Below are positions 13,682-23,295 of a stretch of 64,000 nucleotides of DNA, piece by piece (position 1 is the stretch's first letter; each line of letters opens with the position of its first letter). Source of the DNA: RGIG9041 sp045657265 (GTDB lineage: Bacteria; Bacillota; Clostridia; Oscillospirales; QAKW01); the NCBI GenBank assembly GCA_045657265.1, contig JAZOSU010000007.1, forward strand, positions 1-64,000, read 5' to 3'. The notes under the pieces are model-generated. The model saw only the letters and a list, made by a program, of their open reading frames with translations, searched no databases and had not been told where the DNA came from. Position numbers and translations under genes: made by a program.

Positions 13682-14491
13682 TCATTCAAACTGACTATGG
13701 TATGCACCGGTTTCATTACTGTCAAATCTGTAAATTATTCTGAAACATATCTCAGACAAGGCTGTAAGAAAAGCAACAATAACCGTTATATACACAAGAT
13801 TAATTTTTGACAATGAAAATACAGCTATAGTTATTGATGTTATCTCGCACAGAGAAATTATGCAGTAAACTATCAACGTTTTATACCATTTATATCTATG
13901 TTTTGAATGAAAGTCCAAAAATTTTGAATGAATGAACATAGAAAATCCGTAAACAACAAAAAGCACAGACAACCATATATGCGTACTAAACGGAGTAAAC
14001 ACAGATATTACAGTACTGTTTGCGAATTCAAGCACAGATTCTTCGGTAAGTCGTACAAAATCCGAAGTCATTGCGCTCACTGCTACATACACAAAAGAAA
14101 ACAGACAATAAAGTGCAACGATAAAAGCCGGAGCAAATCCATAGCCTACAAGAAAAGATTTTCCTTTTATTTCTTTATCTTTTGCAAAATACATAGCATC
14201 AACTGAAAAGTGACGAATAGCAAATAGCGAGGCTAAAACAAGAATCGCCACAACCGTTTTATAAACGCCTTCTGAAAAATAAACAGTCATATAATCAACT
14301 GCATCTGCAGAATACGCAAACATCATAAGAATCAGCATTAAAACCGCAGAAACAAGAAACGACCCTGCACCTGCAAACATATGTAAAACCGACAGACGCG
14401 ATTTATTTTTAAACAAAACAAATATGGTGAAAATTGCAGCTATCGGTAAAAGGAATGCTATAGCGTAACAAGCAAGGGCTTTTAAAATCAT
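13682..14491 (-). CDS. Polytopic membrane protein, unknown (copy 2 of a pair)
   Basis: This 269-aa protein has seven or eight predicted membrane helices and little soluble sequence. Its plan matches the gene just upstream (14488-15198): a short N-terminal helix, K/N-rich turn, then a G-x-G/A-x-F-L helix. This suggests an old tandem duplication. Both recall YhfC-type membrane proteins, but the His and Glu expected of that family are not evident. It overlaps its upstream partner by 4 bp. The first residues follow MILKALACYAIAFLLPIAA. Confidence 0.6.
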   Translation of the reverse strand: MILKALACYAIAFLLPIAAIFTIFVLFKNKSRLSVLHMFAGAGSFLVSAVLMLILMMFAYSADAVDYMTVYFSEGVYKTVVAILVLASLFAIRHFSVDAMYFAKDKEIKGKSFLVGYGFAPAFIVALYCLFSFVYVAVSAMTSDFVRLTEESVLEFANSTVISVFTPFSTHIWLSVLFVVYGFSMFIHSKFLDFHSKHRYKWYKTLIVYCIISLCEITSITIAVFSLSKINLVYITVIVAFLTALSEICFRIIYRFDSNETGAYHSQFE

Positions 14492-15198
14492 TTATCATCA
14501 CCTGCCAAAGATTTCTTTTTCAATCTGAACAAAAATACTCCGCTAAGCACAAATGAAAGTACAAACAAAAATGCCGTAGCTATATAAATCAAGGTTGATG
14601 ATTGTACAAAAACAATTACTGCAACCCAGAAAAGATAGTAAACCGCAGAAATTGCATAAGCAGGAGTTTTGAAGCCTTCTGCCACCATTGATTCACAGGC
14701 AATTGACAAAACTGTATACATTATACCTGTAACCAAAAGGATCAGACCGAAAAAGATAATATTGAAAGTTTCAAGGTCACCGAGAATATTATTCACGACA
14801 AAAACAACAATATTCTGAGCTACAATAACACCTGCGGAAAAACCCATTGCCGAAAATTCAAGCGGTGTTTCTGCACTTACGAATTTTTTTATTGTAGATA
14901 GTTTAAATGATTCGCAGACCACAAAAAGAGCGATAAGCAAAGCAGAAATAATAACACCTACAATTGTAAGTCCCGACGTGTCATCTGAAAACTTAAGACC
15001 CGTCAAAAAGACGGTGTTAAAAAGTATAAATACAACTGCTACTGCCGCAAGACTTGCAAGAAATGCACCGAAACCTATAAAAATCGAATCGAATGCTACC
15101 TTTTTGTTTTTCTTGTTAGACATCATATAAATGACAATGATGACAGGAAGTAAAAGCCCAAGCGGCAAACTTAAAAGAGTTTTAAAATCAAAGCCCAT
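14488..15198 (-). CDS. Polytopic membrane protein, unknown (copy 1 of a pair)
   Basis: This 236-aa protein has about seven predicted membrane helices. A helix containing FIGFGAFLASLAAVAV and another with MGFSAGVIVAQNIVVFV are the most distinctive parts. It follows folD by 2 bp and overlaps the next membrane protein gene by 4 bp (ATGA), so the two are translationally coupled. It may be a divergent YhfC-like protein. I cannot assign a function. Confidence 0.6.
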   Translation of the reverse strand: MGFDFKTLLSLPLGLLLPVIIVIYMMSNKKNKKVAFDSIFIGFGAFLASLAAVAVVFILFNTVFLTGLKFSDDTSGLTIVGVIISALLIALFVVCESFKLSTIKKFVSAETPLEFSAMGFSAGVIVAQNIVVFVVNNILGDLETFNIIFFGLILLVTGIMYTVLSIACESMVAEGFKTPAYAISAVYYLFWVAVIVFVQSSTLIYIATAFLFVLSFVLSGVFLFRLKKKSLAGDDK

Positions 15199-15200
15199 AA

Positions 15201-16049
15201 CTATACATCCTTTCTATTTTTAGCAGAATTCAAAGTGTTTTTCATAAGCATAGCTATTGTCATAGGACCAACTCCTCCGGGAACAGGAGTAATATACGAA
15301 GTTTTGGGAGCTACGTTTTCAAAATCAACATCACCGCAAAGTTTACCATCCTGATTTCTGTTAATTCCCACGTCTATAACAACGGCATCTTGTTTTATCA
15401 TATCTTCCGTAACAAACAAAGCTCTGCCTATAGCAGATACGACAACGTCTGCATTTTTGGTGATTTCTTTAAGGTTTTGCGTCTTGGAATGGCAAACGGT
15501 AACAGTTGCATCTGCGTGAATAAGAAGCATTGCCATAGGTTTTCCTACTATATTACTTCTACCGAGAACGACACAGTTTTTGCCTTTAACGTCAATATCA
15601 TAGTATTTAAGAAGTTCCATAACACCTGCGGGAGTGCAAGGAAGAAAATCGTAATCTCCAAGCATTATTTTGCCCACGTTTACAGGATGAAATGCATCAA
15701 CGTCTTTAGATGGCAATATTCTGTTTACTACCGCATCTGCATCTATATGTTTAGGAAGAGGCATCTGCACCAGAATACCATCAATTGTATCTTTATTATT
15801 CAGAGTATCAATAAGTTCAAGAAGCTGTTGTTGTGTGGTATTTTCAGCAAGTTCATAGCTTTCCGAATAAAAACCACAGAATTCACAGGCTTTTTTCTTA
15901 TTATTAACATAGACGCAAGATGCAGGGTCATTGCCCACTAATATAACCGCAAGTCCCGGCGTTATTCCCTGTTTTGAAAGAGCTACCGTTTCATTTTTTA
16001 TCAAAGTTTTTATATGAAGTGAAACTTCTTTTCCGTCAATTATCTTCAT
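15201..16049 (-). CDS. folD: Bifunctional methylenetetrahydrofolate dehydrogenase/cyclohydrolase
   Basis: FolD oxidises 5,10-methylene-THF to methenyl-THF (NADP) and hydrolyses it to 10-formyl-THF, in the cytoplasm. The 282-aa protein has usual length and signatures: the substrate-site region with the YVNNKKKACE stretch (about 50), PLPKHIDAD (about 100), the NADP-binding GRSNIVGKPM (about 160) and the C-terminal PVPGGVGPMT. It overlaps the end of lgt by 14 bp. Confidence 0.97.
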   Translation of the reverse strand: MKIIDGKEVSLHIKTLIKNETVALSKQGITPGLAVILVGNDPASCVYVNNKKKACEFCGFYSESYELAENTTQQQLLELIDTLNNKDTIDGILVQMPLPKHIDADAVVNRILPSKDVDAFHPVNVGKIMLGDYDFLPCTPAGVMELLKYYDIDVKGKNCVVLGRSNIVGKPMAMLLIHADATVTVCHSKTQNLKEITKNADVVVSAIGRALFVTEDMIKQDAVVIDVGINRNQDGKLCGDVDFENVAPKTSYITPVPGGVGPMTIAMLMKNTLNSAKNRKDV

Positions 16050-17013
16050 TTTTTTGTTCTCCTATTTTGTCTATCGCATCATAGAATTCTTTTGCTCTGA
16101 TATCCTGTTCGGACATCTTTATGCTCTGATCTTCGATATCGAACTGTTTTTCATAGTTTATATCTTCGGGGATTTCTTCTGTTTCTTCTATCACTACATC
16201 GGCAACATAACCATCGCTTTTTCGTCTTAAAACAATAATTGCAACAATTGCCGAAATACACAAAGCAAAAGCTAAAACCATCATTATACGGATGCCGAAC
16301 AGATGAAGATTATACTGTGAATCACGAAGTGGTTCCATAAGTCCTCTGCCAAGTCCGTACCAGGCAGTATACCAAAGGAATACTTCGCCTTTGAATTTAC
16401 GGTAGTTCATATAACCGTAAATAAGTATAAATCCGATAAGGTTCCAAAGGCTTTCATAAAGGAAAAGCGGATGAACAAAAACGTCCGCGCCGTCTCCATA
16501 ATAACCGATGCCCATTGCCCATGGAAGAGTTGTCTCAACACCGTAAACTTCTATATTAACAAAGTTTCCCCATCTGCCGATTATCTGTCCGATAATGAGA
16601 CCTATTGCCATAATATCAATCATTGAACGCCAATCACATTTTTTGATTTTACATATAACAAAGACTGATATAGCGGCGAAAATTATACCGCCGTATATAG
16701 CAAGTCCTCCGTTCCATATAGCTATTACATCCATAAAAGAATGGAAGTTTTCTATATCACCAAGAACATATGTAAGTCTTGCGCCTACAAAAGCTATAGG
16801 AATTGTATACAAGACACAGTCAAGAAAATCGTCTTCGTTTATGCCGAAGCGTTTTCTGAGTTTATTACACACGAAATACGCTGTAATAATGCCTATTACG
16901 ATTATAATTGCATACCACTGTATTGTAAAATTATCTCCTATTCTGATAGCTGTAGGGTCAAGATTTATCTGACCGATACCAAGCCCCGGAAAAGACACTG
17001 CATCATAATTCAT
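16036..17013 (-). CDS. lgt: Prolipoprotein diacylglyceryl transferase
   Basis: Lgt moves diacylglyceryl from phosphatidylglycerol to the lipobox Cys of prolipoproteins in the membrane. The 325-aa protein has about seven helices and the signature GRWGNFVNIE (near 150), which holds the essential Arg and Asn. A charged C-terminal tail of about 60 aa extends beyond the usual core. It lies 3 bp after ymfH. The lipoprotein encoded at 35257-36048 is one expected substrate. Confidence 0.95.
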   Translation of the reverse strand: MNYDAVSFPGLGIGQINLDPTAIRIGDNFTIQWYAIIIVIGIITAYFVCNKLRKRFGINEDDFLDCVLYTIPIAFVGARLTYVLGDIENFHSFMDVIAIWNGGLAIYGGIIFAAISVFVICKIKKCDWRSMIDIMAIGLIIGQIIGRWGNFVNIEVYGVETTLPWAMGIGYYGDGADVFVHPLFLYESLWNLIGFILIYGYMNYRKFKGEVFLWYTAWYGLGRGLMEPLRDSQYNLHLFGIRIMMVLAFALCISAIVAIIVLRRKSDGYVADVVIEETEEIPEDINYEKQFDIEDQSIKMSEQDIRAKEFYDAIDKIGEQKNEDN

Positions 17014-17016
17014 TTA

Positions 17017-18285
17017 TTATTCTCCTTTAATGACAGACATTGCTATATCAAGAGGATCAAACAGTTTTTTAGCTCTCGACATAATATCATCAGGCGTAAT
17101 CTCTTTTATAACCATCGCTTTATCAAAAGGTTCTCTTTTTGAGAACTCAGAACTGACAAGCGAAGATACGATTTTAGATACATTATCACAAGACATTATC
17201 ATACTGCCGTAAAGCGAATTACGCACCTGCAAAAATCGTTCGGTGGAAAATCCGTTTTCCATAAAATCGGAAATTGCTTTTTTTATAGCTTCTAAAACTT
17301 TCTGTGGATAATCACTCTCACCACCGAAGAAATAGAATGCAAATGTATCTGACATTTCATAAACCGATTCAAATTCTTCGTTGATTATTCCCTCTTCATA
17401 AAGTTCTTTATAAAACTTAGTAGAACTGCCGAATATCATCTCGCAAAGCATCTGTATTTCTGCTTCTTTTTTCGCAAGGTCATATCCGCAAAGATTTGTA
17501 TCGTTATCTTTTATTCCGATATAAAAAAGCGGTCTGGAAACAGGCATTGTTTTTTCTGAGTATTCTTTTACAACGCCTTGTTTTTCCATCGTAATAATCT
17601 GGTTTACGGTTTTATTATTTGACGGTTTTATATGCTCATCGCATATTTTAACGACTTTATCTATATCCACGTCACCTGCTATAGCAAGAACCATATTCGA
17701 TGGGTCATAATAAGTTTTATAACAAGACATAAGAGTATCAACCGTAATAGGCGCAATATCTTCAACAGTACCTGCTATATCATATTTTACGGGGTGGTCT
17801 TTATAAAGACATCCTATAAGACCGAAATACCCCTGCCACGAGGGTTCATCCTCATACATTTTTATTTCCTGACCGATAATACCCTTTTCTTTTTCAACGT
17901 TTTCGTCGGTAAGATAAGGATTTGACACGAAAGACAGAAGTATTGAAAGGTTTTCTTCAAAGTTATCTGTACAGATAAAATAGTAAGCTGTTTTATCGTT
18001 AGAGGTAAACGCATTTGCTTTTGCACCTGTTTTTGCATAAAAATCAAAAGCATTACCGTTTTTTCCCTCAAACAGTTTGTGTTCAAGAAAATGAGCTGTG
18101 CCGTTAGGGATAGTTATAATCTCACCGTTATATTCAAATTCTCTGTTGATAGAACCGAAATTGGCGGCTATCATTGCTGTTTTACGGCTTTTCCCTTTTT
18201 TAGGAACAATTTTAATTTTAAGGCCTGATGAGTGTACTGTTTCATAGCAAACCTCACCTGTAAGTTTATCGGTTTTACTCTGCAC
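17017..18285 (-). CDS. ymfH: M16 zinc peptidase YmfH (EF-P modification-associated)
   Basis: This 422-aa M16-family (inverzincin) protein keeps the active-site motif HFLEH (residues near 70) and the distal Glu in EKEKGIIGQEI. B. subtilis YmfF/YmfH form a pair linked to 5-aminopentanol modification of EF-P; the role here is by analogy. The start is the GTG at 18285, with GGGAGG 8 nt upstream, overlapping the end of ymfF by 11 bp. An ATG at 18327 has no suitable site and lies deep in ymfF. Confidence 0.85.
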   Translation of the reverse strand: MQSKTDKLTGEVCYETVHSSGLKIKIVPKKGKSRKTAMIAANFGSINREFEYNGEIITIPNGTAHFLEHKLFEGKNGNAFDFYAKTGAKANAFTSNDKTAYYFICTDNFEENLSILLSFVSNPYLTDENVEKEKGIIGQEIKMYEDEPSWQGYFGLIGCLYKDHPVKYDIAGTVEDIAPITVDTLMSCYKTYYDPSNMVLAIAGDVDIDKVVKICDEHIKPSNNKTVNQIITMEKQGVVKEYSEKTMPVSRPLFYIGIKDNDTNLCGYDLAKKEAEIQMLCEMIFGSSTKFYKELYEEGIINEEFESVYEMSDTFAFYFFGGESDYPQKVLEAIKKAISDFMENGFSTERFLQVRNSLYGSMIMSCDNVSKIVSSLVSSEFSKREPFDKAMVIKEITPDDIMSRAKKLFDPLDIAMSVIKGE

Positions 18286-19552
18286 TGTCTGCACCTCCCA
18301 TTCCTTTAAGCAAATAAACTGTATCAAGTTTTATATCCCTTGCAACTTTTTTCACTCTGTCAGCAGTCACTTTTTTGAATTCTTCTATCTGCTCATCGGG
18401 TGTAAGATTATGCCCCTGAATATACGCAGACGTAAGAAGTGAACTCAGCGCAAGGGCTGAATCTCCAGCCTGAACATAAGAATCTATAATATAAGCTTTT
18501 GCGTTTTCAAATTCTTCATCTGTAAACTCACCTTTTTGCATTAAAGAAAGCTGATTTAAAATCTCATCTTTTGCAATCTGAGCATTTTTGGTTTCAACAC
18601 CGCTATACACAAACATAACGTTTTTGAGTACATCTGCCGTGCTTGAACAGTAATAACACAGTGAAAGGCGTTCACGAACATTCATAAACAGTTTTGAAGT
18701 AGGACTTGCACCGAAGATAACATTAAACATACGAAGCGCAAACAAATCTTCTTTTGCGGATTTTCCGAGGCGGAATCCAAGATTAAGTTTACTCTGAGCA
18801 ACGTTCATTTCTTCGACTACGTCTTTGATTTCTTCAGCATCTTTTTTCCAATCAGTCTCAAATGTCACTCTCTGATTATTTTCAAATTTATCCAAAACAG
18901 ATGCAAAGAGCGAATCTGTATCACATTTCACGCCGCCGTAGTTGACAATTATCATTGCTTTTTCGAGCAAGGTACGATAAAACTCATAGAGATTTTCAGG
19001 GGTTATTTTGTCAATTTCCTGCAAATCACCAAGTTCATAGGTACCATATTTTTCATCTGCAAACATTGTCTGTTTACATTTTTCAAAAGAATAAACCTGT
19101 TTATCATTGATAAGAGACTGTATTTTATCTTTAAGGTTTTGTTTTTCGGAAACTACAAAAGATTCTTTAAAACATCCGTTTTCAAGAATGGGACAAAAAA
19201 TTGCACTTTGCAACAATTTCATCATATTTTCTGATATTTTTTCGCCTTCAAGCGCGTATTTATCGTCAATATAGGTTGAAACGAAAGATATTTCTTGCAT
19301 CTCTCCTACTTTTGCAGTAGAAATGTCAAAATTCGCTCCGTAATTTAAATCAAGAAAAGCCGATATTTTATCCATTTCGCCAAAAACAGTATTGCCACGT
19401 TTAAGGACTGCACAAAGAAGAGCTATTTTTGACGCATACTGTTTATCAAGCGGCCAAAAAAAGTTTATTGCTATACAGTTAGTTTTAAAAGTATCGGAAA
19501 ACACCTCGCATTTTACAACACCTTTTTCTGATATACAGGTTGAGTATTCCAT
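18275..19552 (-). CDS. ymfF: M16-like protein YmfF (non-catalytic partner)
   Basis: This 425-aa protein has the M16 fold pattern but no H-x-x-E-H motif, as is normal for the YmfF member of the pair. It probably forms a heterodimer with the active YmfH encoded next, as in other two-subunit M16 peptidases. No EF-P gene is in the window. It lies 44 bp after rnfB and may be read with the rnf operon. Confidence 0.85.
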   Translation of the reverse strand: MEYSTCISEKGVVKCEVFSDTFKTNCIAINFFWPLDKQYASKIALLCAVLKRGNTVFGEMDKISAFLDLNYGANFDISTAKVGEMQEISFVSTYIDDKYALEGEKISENMMKLLQSAIFCPILENGCFKESFVVSEKQNLKDKIQSLINDKQVYSFEKCKQTMFADEKYGTYELGDLQEIDKITPENLYEFYRTLLEKAMIIVNYGGVKCDTDSLFASVLDKFENNQRVTFETDWKKDAEEIKDVVEEMNVAQSKLNLGFRLGKSAKEDLFALRMFNVIFGASPTSKLFMNVRERLSLCYYCSSTADVLKNVMFVYSGVETKNAQIAKDEILNQLSLMQKGEFTDEEFENAKAYIIDSYVQAGDSALALSSLLTSAYIQGHNLTPDEQIEEFKKVTADRVKKVARDIKLDTVYLLKGMGGADSAE

Positions 19553-19596
19553 TTTATAACCTCATAAAATTTAATCGATATTATAATTATAAACCG

Positions 19597-20388
19597 TTAT
19601 TTGATTTTAATTATTTTTTTAGGACATTTTTCTGCGCATACACCGCAATGATCACAAATTTCAAAATCAATATGCGCAACGTTGTCCGAAACCTTAATTG
19701 CACCATTAGGACAGTTTTTCTCACATATTTTACATCCAAGGCAACCCGAACTACAGTTATTTTTAGTAACTGCGCCTTTGTCTCCGCTTGAACATCTTAC
19801 ACGGACTTTAGCATCTTTGGGTATAAGTTCAATTACGTGTTTAGGACAAATAGCCACGCAGCTACCGCAACCGTTACAGAGTTCTTCGTTAATAACTGCA
19901 ACGCCGTCTACAATACTGATAGCGTTATTCTGGCAAACAGATGCACAGTTACCAAAACCGAGACAGCCGTATTTACATTCCATAAATCCGTCAAGAAGTC
20001 TTGCTGTCGCGGCACAGTCATTCATTCCGTAGTAATCGTATTTTTTATTGGCAAAAGTATTTCCGCCGTTACATTTTACATAAGCAACTTTCGGCAAAAT
20101 CTTTTCTGATTTTGCACCTACTATTTCTGCTATTTTATCAAAATTCTCCTGTTTACAAGAAGGGCAGCAGTTAATAGGTTTACCGTCGTTTACTATAGCA
20201 TCAGCATAGTTTGCACAACCTGCAAATCCGCATCCGCCACAATTCGCACCGGGAAGAAGTTCAGATATCTGAGCGATTCTCTCATCTTCTTCAACGTAAA
20301 AAGCTTTTGCAGCAAAGCTCAGGGCGGCGCCTAGCACGAGTCCTACCGCACCTAAAACCAAAGTTGCTATTAAAACTTTAATTATCAT
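19597..20388 (-). CDS. rnfB: Rnf complex subunit B (polyferredoxin)
   Basis: RnfB carries electrons within the membrane ferredoxin:NAD oxidoreductase. The 263-aa protein has an N-terminal helix (about 3-25), a C-x-x-C-x-x-x-x-C cluster site (CGGCGFAGC near 50), and further Cys groups including CNGCGSCVAICP and CDHCGVCAEKCP for 4Fe-4S clusters. GGAGG precedes the ATG. It lies 94 bp after rnfA, the largest gap in the operon. Confidence 0.96.
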   Translation of the reverse strand: MIIKVLIATLVLGAVGLVLGAALSFAAKAFYVEEDERIAQISELLPGANCGGCGFAGCANYADAIVNDGKPINCCPSCKQENFDKIAEIVGAKSEKILPKVAYVKCNGGNTFANKKYDYYGMNDCAATARLLDGFMECKYGCLGFGNCASVCQNNAISIVDGVAVINEELCNGCGSCVAICPKHVIELIPKDAKVRVRCSSGDKGAVTKNNCSSGCLGCKICEKNCPNGAIKVSDNVAHIDFEICDHCGVCAEKCPKKIIKIK

Positions 20389-20482
20389 ACTGTTTCCTCC
20401 CTAAGGTGACAAGGATAATCCAAACCTGTTTTAAAAAGGCAGATTTTTGCTCACCCTATGTTAAAATACTCGTCAATACAAC

Positions 20483-21073
20483 TTAAAATTCCATACCGGA
20501 AAAGCCCATAAAAGCGAAAGACAAAAGCGCCGCTGTTATAAGGGCTATAGGAAATCCCTGAAACGGTTTCGGTATATCACAATGTTCTATTCTTTCACGT
20601 ACACAAGCAAAAATCCATATAGCAAGTGTAAACCCAAGAGCGCAGAACATACCGTTAAGGATAGAAAACAAAAGGCTATAATCTTCTGTGATATTGGTAA
20701 GAGCAATACCTAAAACCGCACAGTTTGTTGTTATAAGAGGCAGATATATTCCAAGTGCGCTATAGAGTGATGGAATAAGTTTTTTAAGCGCCATTTCAAC
20801 AAACTGAACCAAAGCCGCAATTATAAGAATAAAAGCAAGCGTGTCAAGATATTCAAGTTTTGCAGGTACAAGCACAAAATGGTATATAAGCCATGTTATA
20901 AATGACGAAAGTGTCATTATAAACGTAACTGCAATACCCATACCGAGTGCAGTATCTGTTTTTTTAGAAACACCGAGAAACGGGCAAATGCCGAGGAATT
21001 TCACAAGGCAAAGATTTTCAACAAGTATTGCGTTTATCGCAAACACGAAAATTGAAGCAAGAGATACTTCCAT
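20483..21073 (-). CDS. rnfA: Rnf complex subunit A
   Basis: RnfA is an integral membrane subunit forming the ion path with RnfE. The 196-aa protein has six helices and conserved stretches near CLVKFLGICPFLG (residue 23 on) and TTNCAVLGIAL (about 115). The paired Cys are those thought to hold the membrane iron-sulphur centre between A and E. The start overlaps the rnfE stop (TAATG). Confidence 0.96.
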   Translation of the reverse strand: MEVSLASIFVFAINAILVENLCLVKFLGICPFLGVSKKTDTALGMGIAVTFIMTLSSFITWLIYHFVLVPAKLEYLDTLAFILIIAALVQFVEMALKKLIPSLYSALGIYLPLITTNCAVLGIALTNITEDYSLLFSILNGMFCALGFTLAIWIFACVRERIEHCDIPKPFQGFPIALITAALLSFAFMGFSGMEF

Positions 21074-21690
21074 TATTTTGCACCGCCTTTCAATCTGTTT
21101 TTAAGATATTGAACAACAGCAATAGCAAAACCAAGTACAAGAAATCCGCCTGCAGGCAACGCTATTATCGAAAGCGGAGCTACTCCACCGAAAAGCTTAA
21201 AACCAAGAAGCGTACCGCTTCCGAGAATTTCTCTCACTGTTGCAACACAACTAAGAGCAAAAGTAAATCCTATACCCATTGTAAGTCCGTCAAGAGCGCT
21301 GGGAAGAGGTTTATTCTTTGATGCAAAGCTTTCTGCTCTTGCAAGAATTATACAGTTAACAACTATAAGAGGAATAAAAAGTCCCAAAGAATTTGAAAGT
21401 ACGGGAATGTACGCCTGAAGTAAAAGGTCGATTATAGTTACAAATCCTGCGATTACAACTATATACGCAGCTATTCTTATTTTTTCAGGAATGAGTTTTC
21501 TCAAAATTGAAATCACCACATTGGAACAAATAAGAACGAAGGTTGCCGCGGCGCCCATACCAAGAGCGTTAAGCAAAGTAGTAGATGTAGCCAGTGTAGG
21601 ACACATACCTAAAAGCTGAACAAAAGTCGGGTTATTTTCAATTATTCCGTTTTTAAAATAATCTGATAAAGTCATTTTTTCAGGATTCAC
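21073..21690 (-). CDS. rnfE: Rnf complex subunit E
   Basis: RnfE is the paralogue of RnfA and its membrane partner. The 205-aa protein shows FVQLLGMCPTLA and IVVNCIILARAE, matching the two Cys regions of RnfA. The start is a GTG at 21690 overlapping the rnfG stop (GTGA), with GGAGGTG 10 nt before it. Confidence 0.95.
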   Translation of the reverse strand: MNPEKMTLSDYFKNGIIENNPTFVQLLGMCPTLATSTTLLNALGMGAAATFVLICSNVVISILRKLIPEKIRIAAYIVVIAGFVTIIDLLLQAYIPVLSNSLGLFIPLIVVNCIILARAESFASKNKPLPSALDGLTMGIGFTFALSCVATVREILGSGTLLGFKLFGGVAPLSIIALPAGGFLVLGFAIAVVQYLKNRLKGGAK

Positions 21691-22295
21691 TTTGCTGTCA
21701 CCTCCATACATTTATTGGCAACCGTCAGAGCGGCATTTATACCGCGAAGATATGCTTTTGATGATTTAGTTGCACCGCTGATAGTTTGTATTTCGTTTTC
21801 AGCAGGTTCAGATGATGCTATAGTAATAACACCATATTTACCTACAAACTGAGAAAGAAAGCTCTCATCCTGAATTTTAGTACCAATTCCTGTTGTTTCG
21901 GAGATAGATACGATTTCAGCGCCAATTACTTTCCCTTCCGAGTTTATTCCTACTATGGTTTCTATTTCACCACCGTAACCCTGAGGACTTACTTTAACGC
22001 AGTATCCTATTGTTTGTCCTTCTGATTCTGCTCTCCAGACACCATCTACACCGACTTTTTTGCCATCATCTGACATTACAAAGGTTTCCTGATAGTTTAT
22101 TTCTTCAAAATTTTCTGCTTCTATCACGATACTTTTAAGAGCATCTGTTATTTTCTTACTATTCTGTTTTTCGATTTCAGTTGCAGTAATATTATTCACG
22201 AGTGAAACGAGCATTGCCATAACCCCTGCAATTACAAACAAAGTGAGAGAAAGTTTCAAAACATCACTTTTTGAATTTTTTAATGATTTTTTCAT
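21687..22295 (-). CDS. rnfG: Rnf complex subunit G (covalent FMN)
   Basis: RnfG is anchored by one N-terminal helix (about 12-32) and holds FMN bound through a Thr. The 202-aa protein has the flavinylation-type sequence SGATKSSKA near residue 170. It follows rnfD, overlapping it by 32 bp. The flavinylating ApbE gene is not in the window. Confidence 0.95.
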   Translation of the reverse strand: MKKSLKNSKSDVLKLSLTLFVIAGVMAMLVSLVNNITATEIEKQNSKKITDALKSIVIEAENFEEINYQETFVMSDDGKKVGVDGVWRAESEGQTIGYCVKVSPQGYGGEIETIVGINSEGKVIGAEIVSISETTGIGTKIQDESFLSQFVGKYGVITIASSEPAENEIQTISGATKSSKAYLRGINAALTVANKCMEVTAK

Positions 22296-23295
22296 ATGTT
22301 TTTTCCTCTCCGAATTTTACAGGTATAGTATTTTTATCAATGAACCAAGTTAAAAAGTTCATAAGAAGTATTGCAAATGACACACCTTCGGGATATCCGC
22401 CAAAATATCTTATAAACACTGTTATAAGACCGCATCCTATACCGAATATCACTCTGCCTTTGGGAGTCACGGGGCTTGTTGCATAATCTGTTGCCATAAA
22501 TATAGCACCAAGCATAAGTCCGCCGCTGAAAAGATGATAACTCATAAATTCAAAACGTGTAAGTTCGGTTGCTTTTGGGAAAATAAAAGTTAAAGCCGCT
22601 ACAGTTCCAAGAAAAGAAACCGGAATATGCCATGTGATAATTCTTCTGTAAAGCAGATAAAGTCCACCGACTATCAGAAGCAGTGCCGATGTTTCGCCTA
22701 TACATCCGCCTATTGTTCCCGTAAACAGATTACTCAGTGTAATATCGTATGTTATATCGGGGTTACCGTTTTTGAGATACGAAAGAGGTGTTGCTGACGA
22801 AACAACGTCAACGTTTGCAAAAAGCGGTAATGTTTTTGCCGTTGAATTTACTGCACTGTTTGCAGGAACCCATTTTGTCATCATACCCGAAAAAGACAAA
22901 AACAGAAATATTCTTGCAGAAAGTGCCGGATTCACTATGTTTTTACCTATTCCGCCATAGAGCATTTTTACAACAAGTATTGCAAAAGCCGAACCAATTA
23001 CAGGAAGCCACACAGGAACTGTTACAGGAAGATTAAAGCCAAGAAGCACACCTGTAACAACAGCAGACAAATCTCCTATTGTCTGTTTTTTCTTAAATAA
23101 GAAATTATAAGCAAATTCAAAAAACACACAGGATAAAACACTTACTGCAACTATAACAAGTGCTCTGAATGAGAAAAATATTACTGATCCAAGAAGTGCA
23201 GGAATAAGAGCTATTATAACGTCGCGCATTACGGAAGATACGGTTTTATCATCCTTCAAATGAGGCGAAGGTGCTACGCGGTAAAGTGTACTCAT
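22264..23295 (-). CDS. rnfD: Rnf complex subunit D (covalent FMN)
   Basis: RnfD is the large integral membrane subunit resembling NqrB. The 343-aa protein has about nine helices and the SATPLSYL sequence (about 168), the expected FMN-attachment region. It starts 4 bp before the rnfC stop. Confidence 0.95.
   Translation of the reverse strand: MSTLYRVAPSPHLKDDKTVSSVMRDVIIALIPALLGSVIFFSFRALVIVAVSVLSCVFFEFAYNFLFKKKQTIGDLSAVVTGVLLGFNLPVTVPVWLPVIGSAFAILVVKMLYGGIGKNIVNPALSARIFLFLSFSGMMTKWVPANSAVNSTAKTLPLFANVDVVSSATPLSYLKNGNPDITYDITLSNLFTGTIGGCIGETSALLLIVGGLYLLYRRIITWHIPVSFLGTVAALTFIFPKATELTRFEFMSYHLFSGGLMLGAIFMATDYATSPVTPKGRVIFGIGCGLITVFIRYFGGYPEGVSFAILLMNFLTWFIDKNTIPVKFGEEKTYEKIIKKFKK

Noticed and set aside
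18275..19552. YmfF as a degenerate, dying M16 peptidase (no HxxEH)
   Set aside because: The YmfF member of the pair normally lacks the motif and works with the active YmfH next to it.
20389..20482. The 94-bp gap between rnfA and rnfB as a site for an extra promoter or small RNA
   Set aside because: A TTGACG sequence is present, but no -10 stands at the right distance, and only weak pairing is visible.
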